From: Rugosibacter sp.
GTDB taxonomy: Bacteria; Pseudomonadota; Gammaproteobacteria; Burkholderiales; Rhodocyclaceae
Assembly: GCA_030645365.1 (NCBI GenBank)
Contig: JAUSMB010000041.1
Location: 1 to 64,000 of the forward strand
DNA length: 64,000 nucleotides
Direction of reading: 5' to 3'
Below, piece by piece: positions 29,306 to 38,970 of this stretch. The notes under the pieces are model-generated. The model made no database searches and was not told where the DNA came from. It was given only the letters and a program-made list of their open reading frames with translations. Within the stretch, counting starts at the first letter, position 1. Each line of letters begins with the position of its first letter. A program made the position numbers and the translations under genes.

Positions 29306-29514
29306 TCTCCAAGTCGGCGGGATTATTTGGTGCAGGCACGCGCGTACCTGAGGTGTCTACAAAATTAAGACACTATCTATCTGTAATTATTAGACTATTT
29401 TTATCGGAATAGGCGATAAATTGAGCAAAGGCTTTAATCTCGAACGGAGATTCGTTACAATGGAAAGCTTAGGTGATTTAAGCGACATTTTTAGCAATTT
29501 TCAGGGAAAACAAC

Positions 29515-30114
29515 ATGAGCAATGACGGAAAAGTCGATTGCAGCCGGCGGCGGCTTTTGGTGGCCACTGCAACAATCGGTGGTTTGGGTGGCGTAGCGGC
29601 GGCTGTGCCGTTTGTGGCCAGTATGATGCCCTCCGAGCGCGCTAAAGCAGCAGGTGCGCCGGTTGAGGTGGATATCAGCAAGTTGGCTCCCGGACAAATG
29701 ATGACGGTTGAGTGGCGTGGTAAGCCGGTGTGGATTATCAATCGCACTCCAGAGCAGCTGGCATCACTTAAGACTACCGATACAAAAGTGAGTGATCCCA
29801 AGTCGGATAAAAAGCAGCAGCCGGATTACTGCAAGAATGAAACTCGCTCTATCAAGCCCAGCATTTTGGTTGCTGTAGGTATTTGTACCCACTTGGGTTG
29901 TTCACCTTCCGAAAAGTTCAAGACAGGCGCTGAATCCGGTGTGGAGCCTGATTGGGTAGGGGGATTTATTTGTCCGTGTCACGGCTCGACGTTTGATTTG
30001 GCGGGGCGCGTTTATAAGAGCAAACCTGCGCCTGATAATCTGGAAGTGCCACCGCATATGTACCTTGGCGATGCACGCATTGTTATTGGCGAAGATAAGG
30101 GAGTCAAGGCATGA
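29515..30114 (+). CDS. petA: ubiquinol-cytochrome c reductase iron-sulfur subunit
   Basis: CTHLGCSP...CPCHGSTFD Rieske motifs. Confidence 0.95.
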   Translation: MSNDGKVDCSRRRLLVATATIGGLGGVAAAVPFVASMMPSERAKAAGAPVEVDISKLAPGQMMTVEWRGKPVWIINRTPEQLASLKTTDTKVSDPKSDKKQQPDYCKNETRSIKPSILVAVGICTHLGCSPSEKFKTGAESGVEPDWVGGFICPCHGSTFDLAGRVYKSKPAPDNLEVPPHMYLGDARIVIGEDKGVKA

Positions 30115-31406
30115 GCGTCGTAAACACCAAACTCAAAGACCTGCTTGGCTGGGTTGATGAGCGGTTTCCGTTAACTTCCAACTGGAAGGCGCATCTATCT
30201 GAATACTATGCGCCAAAAAATTTCAACTTCTGGTATTTCTTTGGCTCGCTAGCCCTTTTAGTTCTAGTGATACAGATCGTGACCGGTATTTTCCTGGTCA
30301 TGCATTTCAAGCCTGATGCTTCGCTAAATGCTGCCGGCGTTCCGGTGGCGTTTGCCAGCGTTGAATACATCATGCGCGATGTGCCCTGGGGCTGGTTGAT
30401 TCGTTACATGCACTCTACGGGCGCTTCGGCGTTTTTCATTGTGGTCTACATGCATATGTTTCGCGGTATGCTGTATGGCTCGTACCGCAAGCCACGCGAG
30501 CTGATCTGGATTTTCGGCATGCTGATTTTCCTGTGCTTGATGGCCGAGGCTTTCTTTGGTTATTTATTGCCCTGGGGACAGATGTCTTATTGGGGTGCGC
30601 AGGTCATTGTCAATCTGTTCTCTGCCATTCCTTTTGTCGGGCCGGATCTTTCACTGTGGATTCGCGGCGATTATGTCGTCGGCGACGCTACGCTGAACCG
30701 CTTTTTTGCGTTTCACGTGATTGCGGTGCCCCTTGTGCTGGTGGGCCTTGTGGTGGCACATATTCTTGCGCTGCATGAAGTGGGTTCCAATAATCCGGAT
30801 GGCATTGAAATCAAGAAGAAAAAAGACGCCAAGGGAATTCCATTGGATGGTATCCCGTTTCATCCGTATTACACGGTGAAAGACATCATGGGTGTAGTCG
30901 TATTTTTAATGGCTTTTTCACTCATCGTGTTTTTTGCGCCGGAGGTTGGCGGCTACTTTCTTGAATACAACAACTTCTTCCCGGCTAACCCGCTGCAAAC
31001 CCCGCCGCATATTGCGCCGGTATGGTATTTCACGCCGTTCTATTCCATTTTGCGCGCTGTGACTTATCCGCTCTTTGGGATTGATGCCAAGTTTTGGGGC
31101 GTCGTTGCGATGGGTGCCTCGGCCATGATTTTTGTTTTATTACCTTGGCTTGATCGCAGCCCGGCAAAATCGATTCGCTATCGTGGCCCAATCTATAAAA
31201 CGTTTCTGGTGGCTTTTGTGATCAGCTTTTTTGTATTGGGTTATCTCGGCGTGTTGCCACAAACCCCAGTACGTACGCTGATTTCACAAATATGTTCAGT
31301 CATCTATTTTGCCTTCTTCCTGCTTATGCCGATTTATAGCAGTATTGATAAATGCAAACCCGAACCCGATCGTGTGACGTCTTCAGGGCATGGGGTGAAC
31401 AAATGA
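30111..31406 (+). CDS. petB: cytochrome b of the bc1 complex
   Basis: Cytochrome b transmembrane segments and PEW-equivalent (FAPE) region. Confidence 0.95.
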   Translation: MSVVNTKLKDLLGWVDERFPLTSNWKAHLSEYYAPKNFNFWYFFGSLALLVLVIQIVTGIFLVMHFKPDASLNAAGVPVAFASVEYIMRDVPWGWLIRYMHSTGASAFFIVVYMHMFRGMLYGSYRKPRELIWIFGMLIFLCLMAEAFFGYLLPWGQMSYWGAQVIVNLFSAIPFVGPDLSLWIRGDYVVGDATLNRFFAFHVIAVPLVLVGLVVAHILALHEVGSNNPDGIEIKKKKDAKGIPLDGIPFHPYYTVKDIMGVVVFLMAFSLIVFFAPEVGGYFLEYNNFFPANPLQTPPHIAPVWYFTPFYSILRAVTYPLFGIDAKFWGVVAMGASAMIFVLLPWLDRSPAKSIRYRGPIYKTFLVAFVISFFVLGYLGVLPQTPVRTLISQICSVIYFAFFLLMPIYSSIDKCKPEPDRVTSSGHGVNK

Positions 31407-32137
31407 AGAAACTGGTCACTTCCCTTTTCATTTCCCTCGCCACGTCGCTTCTTTTTGTGCCTTCACTGGCCATGGCTAGTGAAACAGAACTGCATCTTGA
31501 TCGTGCGCCGGATCGCTCAGGTGATAAAGCTGCATTGCAAAATGGTGCCAAGATTTTTGTCAATTACTGTTTGAACTGCCATTCTGCGTCTTACATGCGC
31601 TATAACCGCTTGCAGGATATTGGTCTGACTGATCAGCAGATCAAGGATAATCTGTTGTTTACTGCGGACAAAGTAGGCGAGTCGATGAGCATAACTATGC
31701 GACGCGATGAGGCTAAAGAATGGTTCGGTATTGCGCCACCTGATCTAACTGTTATCGCTCGTGCTCGGGCCTCCGGGTTCGGTTCTGGTGCTGATTGGCT
31801 ATACACGTATTTGCGCGGGTTTTATCGTGACAGCGAACGGCCTACCGGCTGGAACAATACTGTGTTTGAAAATGTCGGCATGCCCCACGTACTTTGGGAG
31901 TTGCAGGGTGAACAAGTCTTGGGTGAAGATCACAAGCTCACCTTGGCTACTCCAGGCAAGATGAAACCACAGGCGTATGACGACATGGTGGCTGATCTGG
32001 TTGGGTTTTTACAATATATGGGCGAACCAGGTGCTGCAAAGCGCAAGAGCCTTGGCTGGATAGTTTTACTTTTTCTAGGTGTTTTATTTGTCTTGGCGTA
32101 TGCGCTGAAACGCGAATACTGGAAAGATATTCATTAA
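31403..32137 (+). CDS. petC: cytochrome c1
   Basis: CLNCHS heme motif; start at MKKLVTS (31403). Confidence 0.93.
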   Translation: MKKLVTSLFISLATSLLFVPSLAMASETELHLDRAPDRSGDKAALQNGAKIFVNYCLNCHSASYMRYNRLQDIGLTDQQIKDNLLFTADKVGESMSITMRRDEAKEWFGIAPPDLTVIARARASGFGSGADWLYTYLRGFYRDSERPTGWNNTVFENVGMPHVLWELQGEQVLGEDHKLTLATPGKMKPQAYDDMVADLVGFLQYMGEPGAAKRKSLGWIVLLFLGVLFVLAYALKREYWKDIH

Positions 32138-32148
32138 CTTTATAGGTA

Positions 32149-32832
32149 ATGGCAACTATGGGACATCGAGAAATGAATGCACCACCCGTGCGTAAGGTCG
32201 TGCGTGATGCGGATTATTCCTGGGGCACTAGCGCAATGATGAACTTGTATTCGGGGACAACCTGTCCCTTCAGTCATCGCTGCCGCATTGTCTTATACGA
32301 AAAGCAGATGGATTTTCAGGTGATTGATGTTGACCTTCTGAACAAACCAGAAGAAATAGCGATTATCAACCCTTACAACCATGTGCCCGTACTGGTGGAC
32401 CGCGATCTGGTGTTGTATGAGTCCAACATTATCAATGAATATATTGATGAGCGTTTCCCCCATCCGCAATTGATGCCGCCGGATCCACAAACACGCGCCA
32501 AGGCTCGCCAGCTGTTGTTCACAATGGAACATGAGCTGTTCAGCCATGTGCCGGTACTGGAGAAAAATCTGAAAACAGCCGATAAATCGCGCCTGCATAT
32601 TCGCGACAGGCTGGTTGATTTATCCAGTATGTTCAACAAACAAAAGTATCTAATGGCTGATGAGTTTTCCATGCTTGATGTGGCGATTGCCCCGTTGCTA
32701 TGGCGTCTGGATCATTATGGTATTGAGTTGCCTAAAACTGCATCGTCATTGATGAAATATGCCGAGCGTATTTTCTCTCGACAAGGTTTCATCGATGCAT
32801 TGACGCCAACAGAAAAAGCGATGCGCCGATAA
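32149..32832 (+). CDS. sspA: stringent starvation protein A (GST fold)
   Basis: MNLYSGTTCPFSHRCRIVLYEKQMDFQVIDVDL. Confidence 0.9.
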   Translation: MATMGHREMNAPPVRKVVRDADYSWGTSAMMNLYSGTTCPFSHRCRIVLYEKQMDFQVIDVDLLNKPEEIAIINPYNHVPVLVDRDLVLYESNIINEYIDERFPHPQLMPPDPQTRAKARQLLFTMEHELFSHVPVLEKNLKTADKSRLHIRDRLVDLSSMFNKQKYLMADEFSMLDVAIAPLLWRLDHYGIELPKTASSLMKYAERIFSRQGFIDALTPTEKAMRR

Positions 32833-32937
32833 ATTTTCATGCGTCTGATGCCGTGCGCTGCTTTTTTATAGTGTGTTTCGCACGGCATTCATCGTACTGT
32901 TTTTGCTATACCGCGACATCTTTAGTCTAACCAGGCC

Positions 32938-33477
32938 ATGCAATCAACCAAACCCTATCTGATTCGTGCGCTACATGAATGGTGTATCGACCAGGGCTTT
33001 ACGCCTTACCTTTCGGTGGTTGTGGATGCAATGACGCGTGCACCGGCAGAGTTCATCAAGAATGGTGAAATCGTTTTTAATATCGGGCTGGATGCAACGA
33101 ATCAATTACAGCTCGGTAATGACGAAATCACGTTTCAAGGGCGGTTTAGTGGCAAGGTTTTCCCGGTCATTGTGCCTATTGCTCGCGTAGCGGCCATTTA
33201 TGCACGTGAGAGCAGTGAGGGGATGGCATTTGAGGTAACGGAATCAGTTTTGCCCACATTACCTGCGGATTCAGCAACGACATTGAAAACTAAGCCGCCT
33301 ATGCTATCTTCTGTCGAGCGCGAACCAGCGGCTAAAGAAAATTCGGAAAACCCGGAAAACCCGGAAAATCCGGCGAGTACTCCGGCGGCGAAAAATATGG
33401 AAGGTGGCGCAACCGATACATCACTTACCAAATCACTTGCCTCACCTAATCGCCCGGCACTCACGCGAATCAAGTAA
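32938..33477 (+). CDS. sspB: ClpXP protease specificity-enhancing factor SspB
   Basis: STKPYLIRALHEWCIDQGFTPYLSVVVDA; follows sspA. Confidence 0.92.
   Translation: MQSTKPYLIRALHEWCIDQGFTPYLSVVVDAMTRAPAEFIKNGEIVFNIGLDATNQLQLGNDEITFQGRFSGKVFPVIVPIARVAAIYARESSEGMAFEVTESVLPTLPADSATTLKTKPPMLSSVEREPAAKENSENPENPENPASTPAAKNMEGGATDTSLTKSLASPNRPALTRIK
33337..33372 (+). repeat. in-frame 9 bp tandem repeat (x4) in the sspB C-terminal linker
   Basis: GAAAATTCG GAAAACCCG GAAAACCCG GAAAATCCG encoding ENS/ENP repeats. Confidence 0.85.
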
Positions 33478-33495
33478 ACAAAACTGCAAACGGGC

Positions 33496-33571
33496 TGGTG
33501 CCCTCGAGCAGAATCGAACTGCTGACCTACCGCTTAGGAGGCGGTCGCTCTATCCACTGAGCTACGAAGGC
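33496..33571 (-). tRNA. tRNA-Arg (CCT)
   Basis: Cloverleaf on minus strand: GCCTTCG acceptor, loop CTCCTAA, TTCGATT, encoded CCA. Confidence 0.93.
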
Positions 33572-33623
33572 GCGCCGCGAATTCTAACCGTTCACCTATG
33601 ATTTCGCAGCTTTCGCTGCACAC

Positions 33624-33661
33624 TCAAGTCACACTTTCTTCATCAAGTCACACTTTCTTCA
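33624..33661. repeat. perfect 19 bp tandem duplication
   Basis: TCAAGTCACACTTTCTTCA repeated twice head to tail. Confidence 0.95.
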
Positions 33662-33688
33662 TTCTCACTTCATGTCTTAAAAAATCTT

Positions 33689-35596
33689 ATGCCTTTAATT
33701 ACCATTGATCGCGCTTGTCTTGCCTATGGCCATGTGGCCCTGCTGGATCGGGCTGCAATGCAGCTTGATCCCGGCGAGCGGGTGGGGTTGATTGGCCGTA
33801 ACGGGACAGGTAAATCCAGCTTGCTCAAAGCGCTGGCCGATTTGGGTTCGCTGGATGATGGGGTCATCTGGCGCCAACCGGGCCTGAGCATTGCCTATGT
33901 GGCGCAAGAGCCTGAGTTTGCTGATGAAACCAGCGTGTTTGATGCCGTTGCTTCTGGGCTGGGAGATATCGCTGCGGTCGTTGCCGAATATCATCAGGTC
34001 ATGCAAAAAGTCGGCGCTGGTGATACGGCGGCGATGGATCGGATGCATGATCTACAAACCGCGCTAGAGGCAGGTGATGGCTGGCGCTTGAGTTCGCGTG
34101 TTGAGCAGGCGGTATCGCGCTTAGGTCTGGATGGCGATGCGCGTGTTGCGGCGCTCTCTGGTGGCGGAAAAAAACGTGTGGCTTTGGCGCGTGCACTGGT
34201 GGCCGAGCCTGATTTGTTGCTGCTTGATGAGCCAACCAATCATCTCGATGTTGAAGGCATTCTGTGGCTGGAGGAGTTGCTCCGAGCCTATCCTGGCGCG
34301 GTGATGTTTGTCACCCATGACCGAGCGTTTCTGGATAGCGTCGTGACTCGTATCATCGAGCTGGATCGCGGCAATCTGGTGAGCTTCCCAGGTAGTTTTG
34401 CTTCGTATCAGCAACGCAAAGAACTGCTGCTGCATGAAGAATCTCTTGCCAATGCGCGGGCAGACAAGCTCTTGGCGCAAGAAGAAGTCTGGATACGCAA
34501 AGGGGTGGAAGCGCGTCGCACGCGCAGTGTGGGCCGTATCCATCGGCTTGAGTTGCTGCGCAGTGATCGGGCCAGCCGTCGCTCGCAACAGGGCAAGGTT
34601 GATTTTCAGCTGGTGCGCGGGGATGAATCCGGCAAGCTGGTTGCCGAGCTTGATGGTGTTTCCAAAAAGTTTGGCGAGCGCCTTGTGGTGGATAATTTTT
34701 CCTGCCGCATTCAGCGCGGCGACAAGATTGGGCTGATCGGCCCCAACGGCGCAGGTAAAACCACGCTGCTGCGTCTGTTGCTGGGCGAAATCGAGGCCGA
34801 TGCGGGCAATGTGCGCATGGGTAGCCGTGTTGAAGTGGCTTACTTCGATCAGTTTCGTACGCAGCTTGACCCAGATGCCGCGTTAGTCGAAGTGATCAGC
34901 CCCGGCTCGGATTATGTCGAAATCGGGCAGACGAAAAAGCACGTTATCGGCTATCTGGAAGATTTTTTATTTGCCCCCGCACGTGCCCGCTCACCGGTTA
35001 AATCACTCTCTGGTGGCGAGCGTAATCGCCTGCTGCTGGCGCGGCTTTTCGCCCGGCCCGCCAATGTACTGGTGCTGGATGAACCCACGAATGACCTGGA
35101 TATTGAAACGCTGGAATTGCTCGAAGCGCTTTTGCAGGATTATGTCGGCACGGTTTTTCTGGTCAGCCATGACCGCGAATTTTTGGATAATGTGGTTACG
35201 CAAACCATCGCCAGCGAAGGGCAGGGGCGCTGGAAAGAATATATCGGGGGCTATAGTGATTGGCTGCAACAGCGGCCGGCAGCCAATGGCGCTAAAGCTT
35301 CAAGCGATTCCAGCAGTGCAGCACCCGTGAAAAAAAACAACGCTAGCAAATCGTTAGAGCCCGTTTTGGAAAGAAAAAAAACGAGTTTCAAGACACAGCA
35401 ATCCATTGATCAGTTACTTGCGCAAGTCGCAACGCTGGAGTCTCGGCAGGCTCTGCTGCATGGGCAAATTGCCGAGCCGAATTTTTATCAGCAAGAGGCT
35501 GACAAGCAAAAGAAAATTCATCAAGAGCTTGCTGAAATAGAAGCCGCAATCGCCACCGCCCTGGCGCAGTGGGAAGCGCTGGAAGAGAAAATATAA
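33689..35596 (+). CDS. ABC-F family ATP-binding protein (Uup-like)
   Basis: Two Walker A / LSGG sets (GRNGTGKSS, GPNGAGKTT) and C-terminal coiled coil. Confidence 0.93.
   Translation: MPLITIDRACLAYGHVALLDRAAMQLDPGERVGLIGRNGTGKSSLLKALADLGSLDDGVIWRQPGLSIAYVAQEPEFADETSVFDAVASGLGDIAAVVAEYHQVMQKVGAGDTAAMDRMHDLQTALEAGDGWRLSSRVEQAVSRLGLDGDARVAALSGGGKKRVALARALVAEPDLLLLDEPTNHLDVEGILWLEELLRAYPGAVMFVTHDRAFLDSVVTRIIELDRGNLVSFPGSFASYQQRKELLLHEESLANARADKLLAQEEVWIRKGVEARRTRSVGRIHRLELLRSDRASRRSQQGKVDFQLVRGDESGKLVAELDGVSKKFGERLVVDNFSCRIQRGDKIGLIGPNGAGKTTLLRLLLGEIEADAGNVRMGSRVEVAYFDQFRTQLDPDAALVEVISPGSDYVEIGQTKKHVIGYLEDFLFAPARARSPVKSLSGGERNRLLLARLFARPANVLVLDEPTNDLDIETLELLEALLQDYVGTVFLVSHDREFLDNVVTQTIASEGQGRWKEYIGGYSDWLQQRPAANGAKASSDSSSAAPVKKNNASKSLEPVLERKKTSFKTQQSIDQLLAQVATLESRQALLHGQIAEPNFYQQEADKQKKIHQELAEIEAAIATALAQWEALEEKI
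34005..34030 (+). repeat. dispersed motif copy 5
   Basis: AAAAAGTCGGCGCTGGTGATACGGCG inside the ABC-F gene (KVGAGDTAA). Confidence 0.95.
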
Positions 35597-35673
35597 TGGT
35601 GAGTAATAAGTAAAAAGTAATAATTGATACCGCCGATAAATGTATTATTTATTGACTAGGGACCTATAAATTC

Positions 35674-36108
35674 ATGAACCTGTTAACCCACATTGTTTCT
35701 GCCGAAGAAGATGAAGTGGTTGCCATTGGCGAATCATTGCGGCCGACTGACGAATGGAGTGGCATTGAGCGACGTGGCATTGATGCCGCCAAGATTGTCA
35801 CGCTGCACACCTTGCTGACCAATGATGATTTTGATGTAGCGTGCGCTCTGTATGAGCCACTGTATATCGGCAGCGAAGGGGCTGTGGTGTTAAAGCTGGC
35901 CGATTCAGTGACAGAAAAGCTAGCTGAGCTGGATGAAGAAGCGCTAGAGCAGGTGGCTGAAGAGCTCGCTGCGACAGCAGAATTTGAAATGGAAGGATGG
36001 CCTGAGGAAGACATCCACGCCATGATCATGGACATGGCGGATCTGGCACGGCTGGCCTCAGCTCAAGAGCAGGCACTGTTTGTCTGGATGCATCCTTTGC
36101 TCACCTGA
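35674..36108 (+). CDS. conserved hypothetical acidic protein
   Basis: Complete ORF between well-defined genes; no family recognised. Confidence 0.6.
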   Translation: MNLLTHIVSAEEDEVVAIGESLRPTDEWSGIERRGIDAAKIVTLHTLLTNDDFDVACALYEPLYIGSEGAVVLKLADSVTEKLAELDEEALEQVAEELAATAEFEMEGWPEEDIHAMIMDMADLARLASAQEQALFVWMHPLLT

Positions 36109-36147
36109 CATCTCGCTGAACTCGTGGTAAATCCGCGCTAAACCATC

Positions 36148-36456
36148 GTGGCTGAGGATAGAAGCTGGTTTGTTTACCTGATTGAATGCACCGACGGCAG
36201 CATTTACACCGGCATTGCTGTGGATGTAAAAGCCCGGTTTGATGCGCACTGCGCGGGCAAAGGTGCGCGCTACACCCGCTCACATCCGCCGCTGCGCCTG
36301 TTGGCCAGCGCCGCCTATCCTGACCGATCCACCGCCTCACAAGAAGAATATCGCATCAAGCAACTCACCCCGGCGGTGAAGCGCGCTTATGCTGATATGC
36401 TCATTGCGCGTCAAATTTCACCCGCCTGCCAAACCACCGCCGCTCAGGAGCCCTAA
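36148..36456 (+). CDS. GIY-YIG nuclease family protein (GTG start)
   Basis: FVYLIECTDGSIYTGIAVDVKARFDAH. Confidence 0.9.
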   Translation: MAEDRSWFVYLIECTDGSIYTGIAVDVKARFDAHCAGKGARYTRSHPPLRLLASAAYPDRSTASQEEYRIKQLTPAVKRAYADMLIARQISPACQTTAAQEP

Positions 36457-37713
36457 ATGAAACGTATCTCACTTAATAGCTTGATTTTTTCAGGGGCAGC
36501 CGCAGGCGTAGTGCTGGGCTTGATTTTTTCCGCACTGGGTGCTGCTTCACCCATTACGCAGCAAGGCATTTACGTTGCAGGACTAATTGGCACGCTGTTT
36601 GTGGACATGCTCAAAATGATCGTCATTCCGCTCGTATTCACCTCGATAGCTGTGGGTGTAGCCAACTTGCGGCAGCACCAGCAAATGCACCGCGTGTGGA
36701 CGCGCACGGTGGGTTTTTTTGTTTTTTCCATGGGGCTGGCCATTGTCGTTGGGCTGACTGTAAGCCGAATTTTTCGTCCTGGGCAAGGCCTGCATCTTGA
36801 GATGTTTTCTCACGTCATGACCGATGCACCCGTTCAAGCAGCCTCAGCGGCAGATTTTTTTGCCAAGTTTTTGCATGCCGTATTTATGAACCCGATCAAA
36901 GCCATGGCGCAGGGTGACGTTTTTGCTGTGGTCGTTTTCGCGCTGATATTGGGCGTCGCGCTCGTGAAAGGCGGCGAACGTTTTGCCCGTGTGCATAGTC
37001 TTTTAGAAGAAGTCCTGGGCATCATGCTCATGCTCGTTGGCTGGATTATGCGTTTAGCCCCTTTAGGGGTAATGGCCTTGCTCGCCAAGCTCATGGCCAC
37101 GCAAGACGCCACCATGCTCAGCACGCTAGCCACGTTTATCGCGGTGGTAATCGGCTCATTGTTGCTGCATGGCGTGGTGTTATTGCCGTTGATTTTGTAT
37201 GCCGTTACCGGCATGACACCCTGGCATTTTTGGCGCGGCGCGCGTGAAGCCCTGGTGACGGCCTTTGCTACCAGTTCGAGCTCTGCCACCTTGCCAGTTA
37301 CCCTGCGCTGCACAGAGCAACATCTGCATGTCAAACCTGATATTGCCGGATTTGTGATTCCCCTGGGGGCCACCATGAACATGGATGGCACGGCGCTTTA
37401 CGAAGCCGCTGCTGCCTTATTCATCGCCAATCTCGTCGGCATGGATTTGAGCCTGACGCAACAACTCATTGTTTTCATCACCGCCATGATCGCCGCCATT
37501 GGCGCGCCGGGCATTCCTTCCGCAGGCATGGTGACCATGGTAATGGTGCTGCAATCCGTAGGCCTGCCCGCAGAGGCTATCGCCATCTTGCTGCCCATAG
37601 ATCGCCTGCTGGATACCTTCCGCACCGCAGTGAATGTCGAAGGCGACATGGTGGGTAGTTTGGTGGTGCAAAAATGGGTGAGGGCAAAAGAAAACAAATC
37701 TTTGCCCCAATAG
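36457..37713 (+). CDS. dicarboxylate/amino acid:cation symporter (DAACS family)
   Basis: FATSSSSATLPVTLRC and IPLGATMNMDGTALYEA motifs. Confidence 0.92.
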   Translation: MKRISLNSLIFSGAAAGVVLGLIFSALGAASPITQQGIYVAGLIGTLFVDMLKMIVIPLVFTSIAVGVANLRQHQQMHRVWTRTVGFFVFSMGLAIVVGLTVSRIFRPGQGLHLEMFSHVMTDAPVQAASAADFFAKFLHAVFMNPIKAMAQGDVFAVVVFALILGVALVKGGERFARVHSLLEEVLGIMLMLVGWIMRLAPLGVMALLAKLMATQDATMLSTLATFIAVVIGSLLLHGVVLLPLILYAVTGMTPWHFWRGAREALVTAFATSSSSATLPVTLRCTEQHLHVKPDIAGFVIPLGATMNMDGTALYEAAAALFIANLVGMDLSLTQQLIVFITAMIAAIGAPGIPSAGMVTMVMVLQSVGLPAEAIAILLPIDRLLDTFRTAVNVEGDMVGSLVVQKWVRAKENKSLPQ

Positions 37714-37732
37714 ATCGATGTCGTCATCCTTT

Positions 37733-37755
37733 AAATGATCATATTTTGATCATTT
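37733..37755. terminator. perfect 9 bp stem-loop between convergent genes
   Basis: AAATGATCA-tattt-TGATCATTT. Confidence 0.45.
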
Positions 37756-37835
37756 GAATAAGGCGAGTTACCGTGGTGAAAAATCATTCCTTATCCTGAA
37801 CTGCATGCGATTGGTTTTGGAGAATCGGATAGCAG

Positions 37836-38219
37836 TCAATTTTTTTCAATCAATTCAATTTTGTAACCGTCAGGATCTTCGACAAACGCAATTACGGTGC
37901 TGCCGCCTTTCATTGGCCCGGCTTCGCGAGTAATGTTGCCGCCACGCTGGCGTATGGCTTCGCAGGTGGCAGCGGCGTCTGGCACGGCGATGGCGATATG
38001 GCCGTAGGCGGTGCCGATGTCGTAGTGATCAACGCCCCAGTTGTAGGTGAGTTCGATCACCGCGCTATTTTCTTCATCATCAAAGCCGACAAAGGCGAGG
38101 GTGAATTTGCCAGCGGGAAAATCGGCACGGCGCAGTAATCGCATGCCCAGGATTTCGGTGTAAAAGTGCAACGAGCGATCAAGATCGCCTACACGCAGCA
38201 TGGTATGTAAAATTTTCAT
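37836..38219 (-). CDS. gloA: lactoylglutathione lyase (glyoxalase I)
   Basis: [41 protein letters not shown]. Confidence 0.95.
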   Translation of the reverse strand: MKILHTMLRVGDLDRSLHFYTEILGMRLLRRADFPAGKFTLAFVGFDDEENSAVIELTYNWGVDHYDIGTAYGHIAIAVPDAAATCEAIRQRGGNITREAGPMKGGSTVIAFVEDPDGYKIELIEKN

Positions 38220-38229
38220 GGTATTCCTT

Positions 38230-38970
38230 TCATAGAATGGGCAGGGAGGCTGCGCAGGTTTTGAGTTCGTCGCGTGCGGCTTTCCAGTCGGGATAGAGGG
38301 TGCTTACGATACGCCAAAAATTCGCGCTGTGATTCATCTCGAGCAAGTGCGCTACTTCGTGCGCGACGACGTAATCACCCAGATGCGGCGCGAGATGAAT
38401 CAGCCGCCAATTGATGCGGATACCGCTGTTGCGGCTGCAACTTCCCCACCGAGTGCGGGCGGCGGAAAGCCCCAGCGGAGGGGGGGCGAGATTGATCTGT
38501 GCGGTGTAATGTGTCAGCCGCTCGCCAAAGTGAGTCAGCGCGTGTGCTTTTAAGGCGCGGGTGACGAGCCCGCCGAGATCGGCATCGGGGCGGGCTTCCA
38601 GCACGAGCGTTTGGGCAATCCAGCGGAAGCGGTTGGCACCGGGAATCACGCGCACTTCGATGTTCTGACCCAGCAGGGGAAGCGGGGTGCCATCTTTGAT
38701 GCTGATGTGCCGTGGGCGATAAACACGCGCCAGTTCGTCCAGCTTTTGCAGCACCCAGGCACCGTGGCCAAGCACAAAATGATCGATGTCTGCCAACCCC
38801 ATGCGGGCAGGAGCGGATAAGCGCAGGCCACGCTCGTCGATGGTCATGCTCAAGTTGCGTGCCCCTGTTTTGATGCGGAAATCGACAATACGCCCGGCGA
38901 CCACGATTTGCCGGGTTTTAGGCGTCGGCGTGGGTTGCGGCAGAAGAAAAAGCTTGAGCTGCTCAAGCAT
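38230..38970 (-). CDS. YgjP-like (M48/DUF45) zinc metallopeptidase
   Basis: [46 protein letters not shown] with intact HExxH; MLEQL start overlaps the upstream ORF stop. Confidence 0.85.
   Translation of the reverse strand: MLEQLKLFLLPQPTPTPKTRQIVVAGRIVDFRIKTGARNLSMTIDERGLRLSAPARMGLADIDHFVLGHGAWVLQKLDELARVYRPRHISIKDGTPLPLLGQNIEVRVIPGANRFRWIAQTLVLEARPDADLGGLVTRALKAHALTHFGERLTHYTAQINLAPPPLGLSAARTRWGSCSRNSGIRINWRLIHLAPHLGDYVVAHEVAHLLEMNHSANFWRIVSTLYPDWKAARDELKTCAASLPIL

Noticed and set aside
33496-33571. Integrative element at tRNA-Arg(CCT)
   Set aside because: No integrase and no repeated 3' tRNA fragment was found nearby; the adjacent 19 bp duplication does not match the tRNA.
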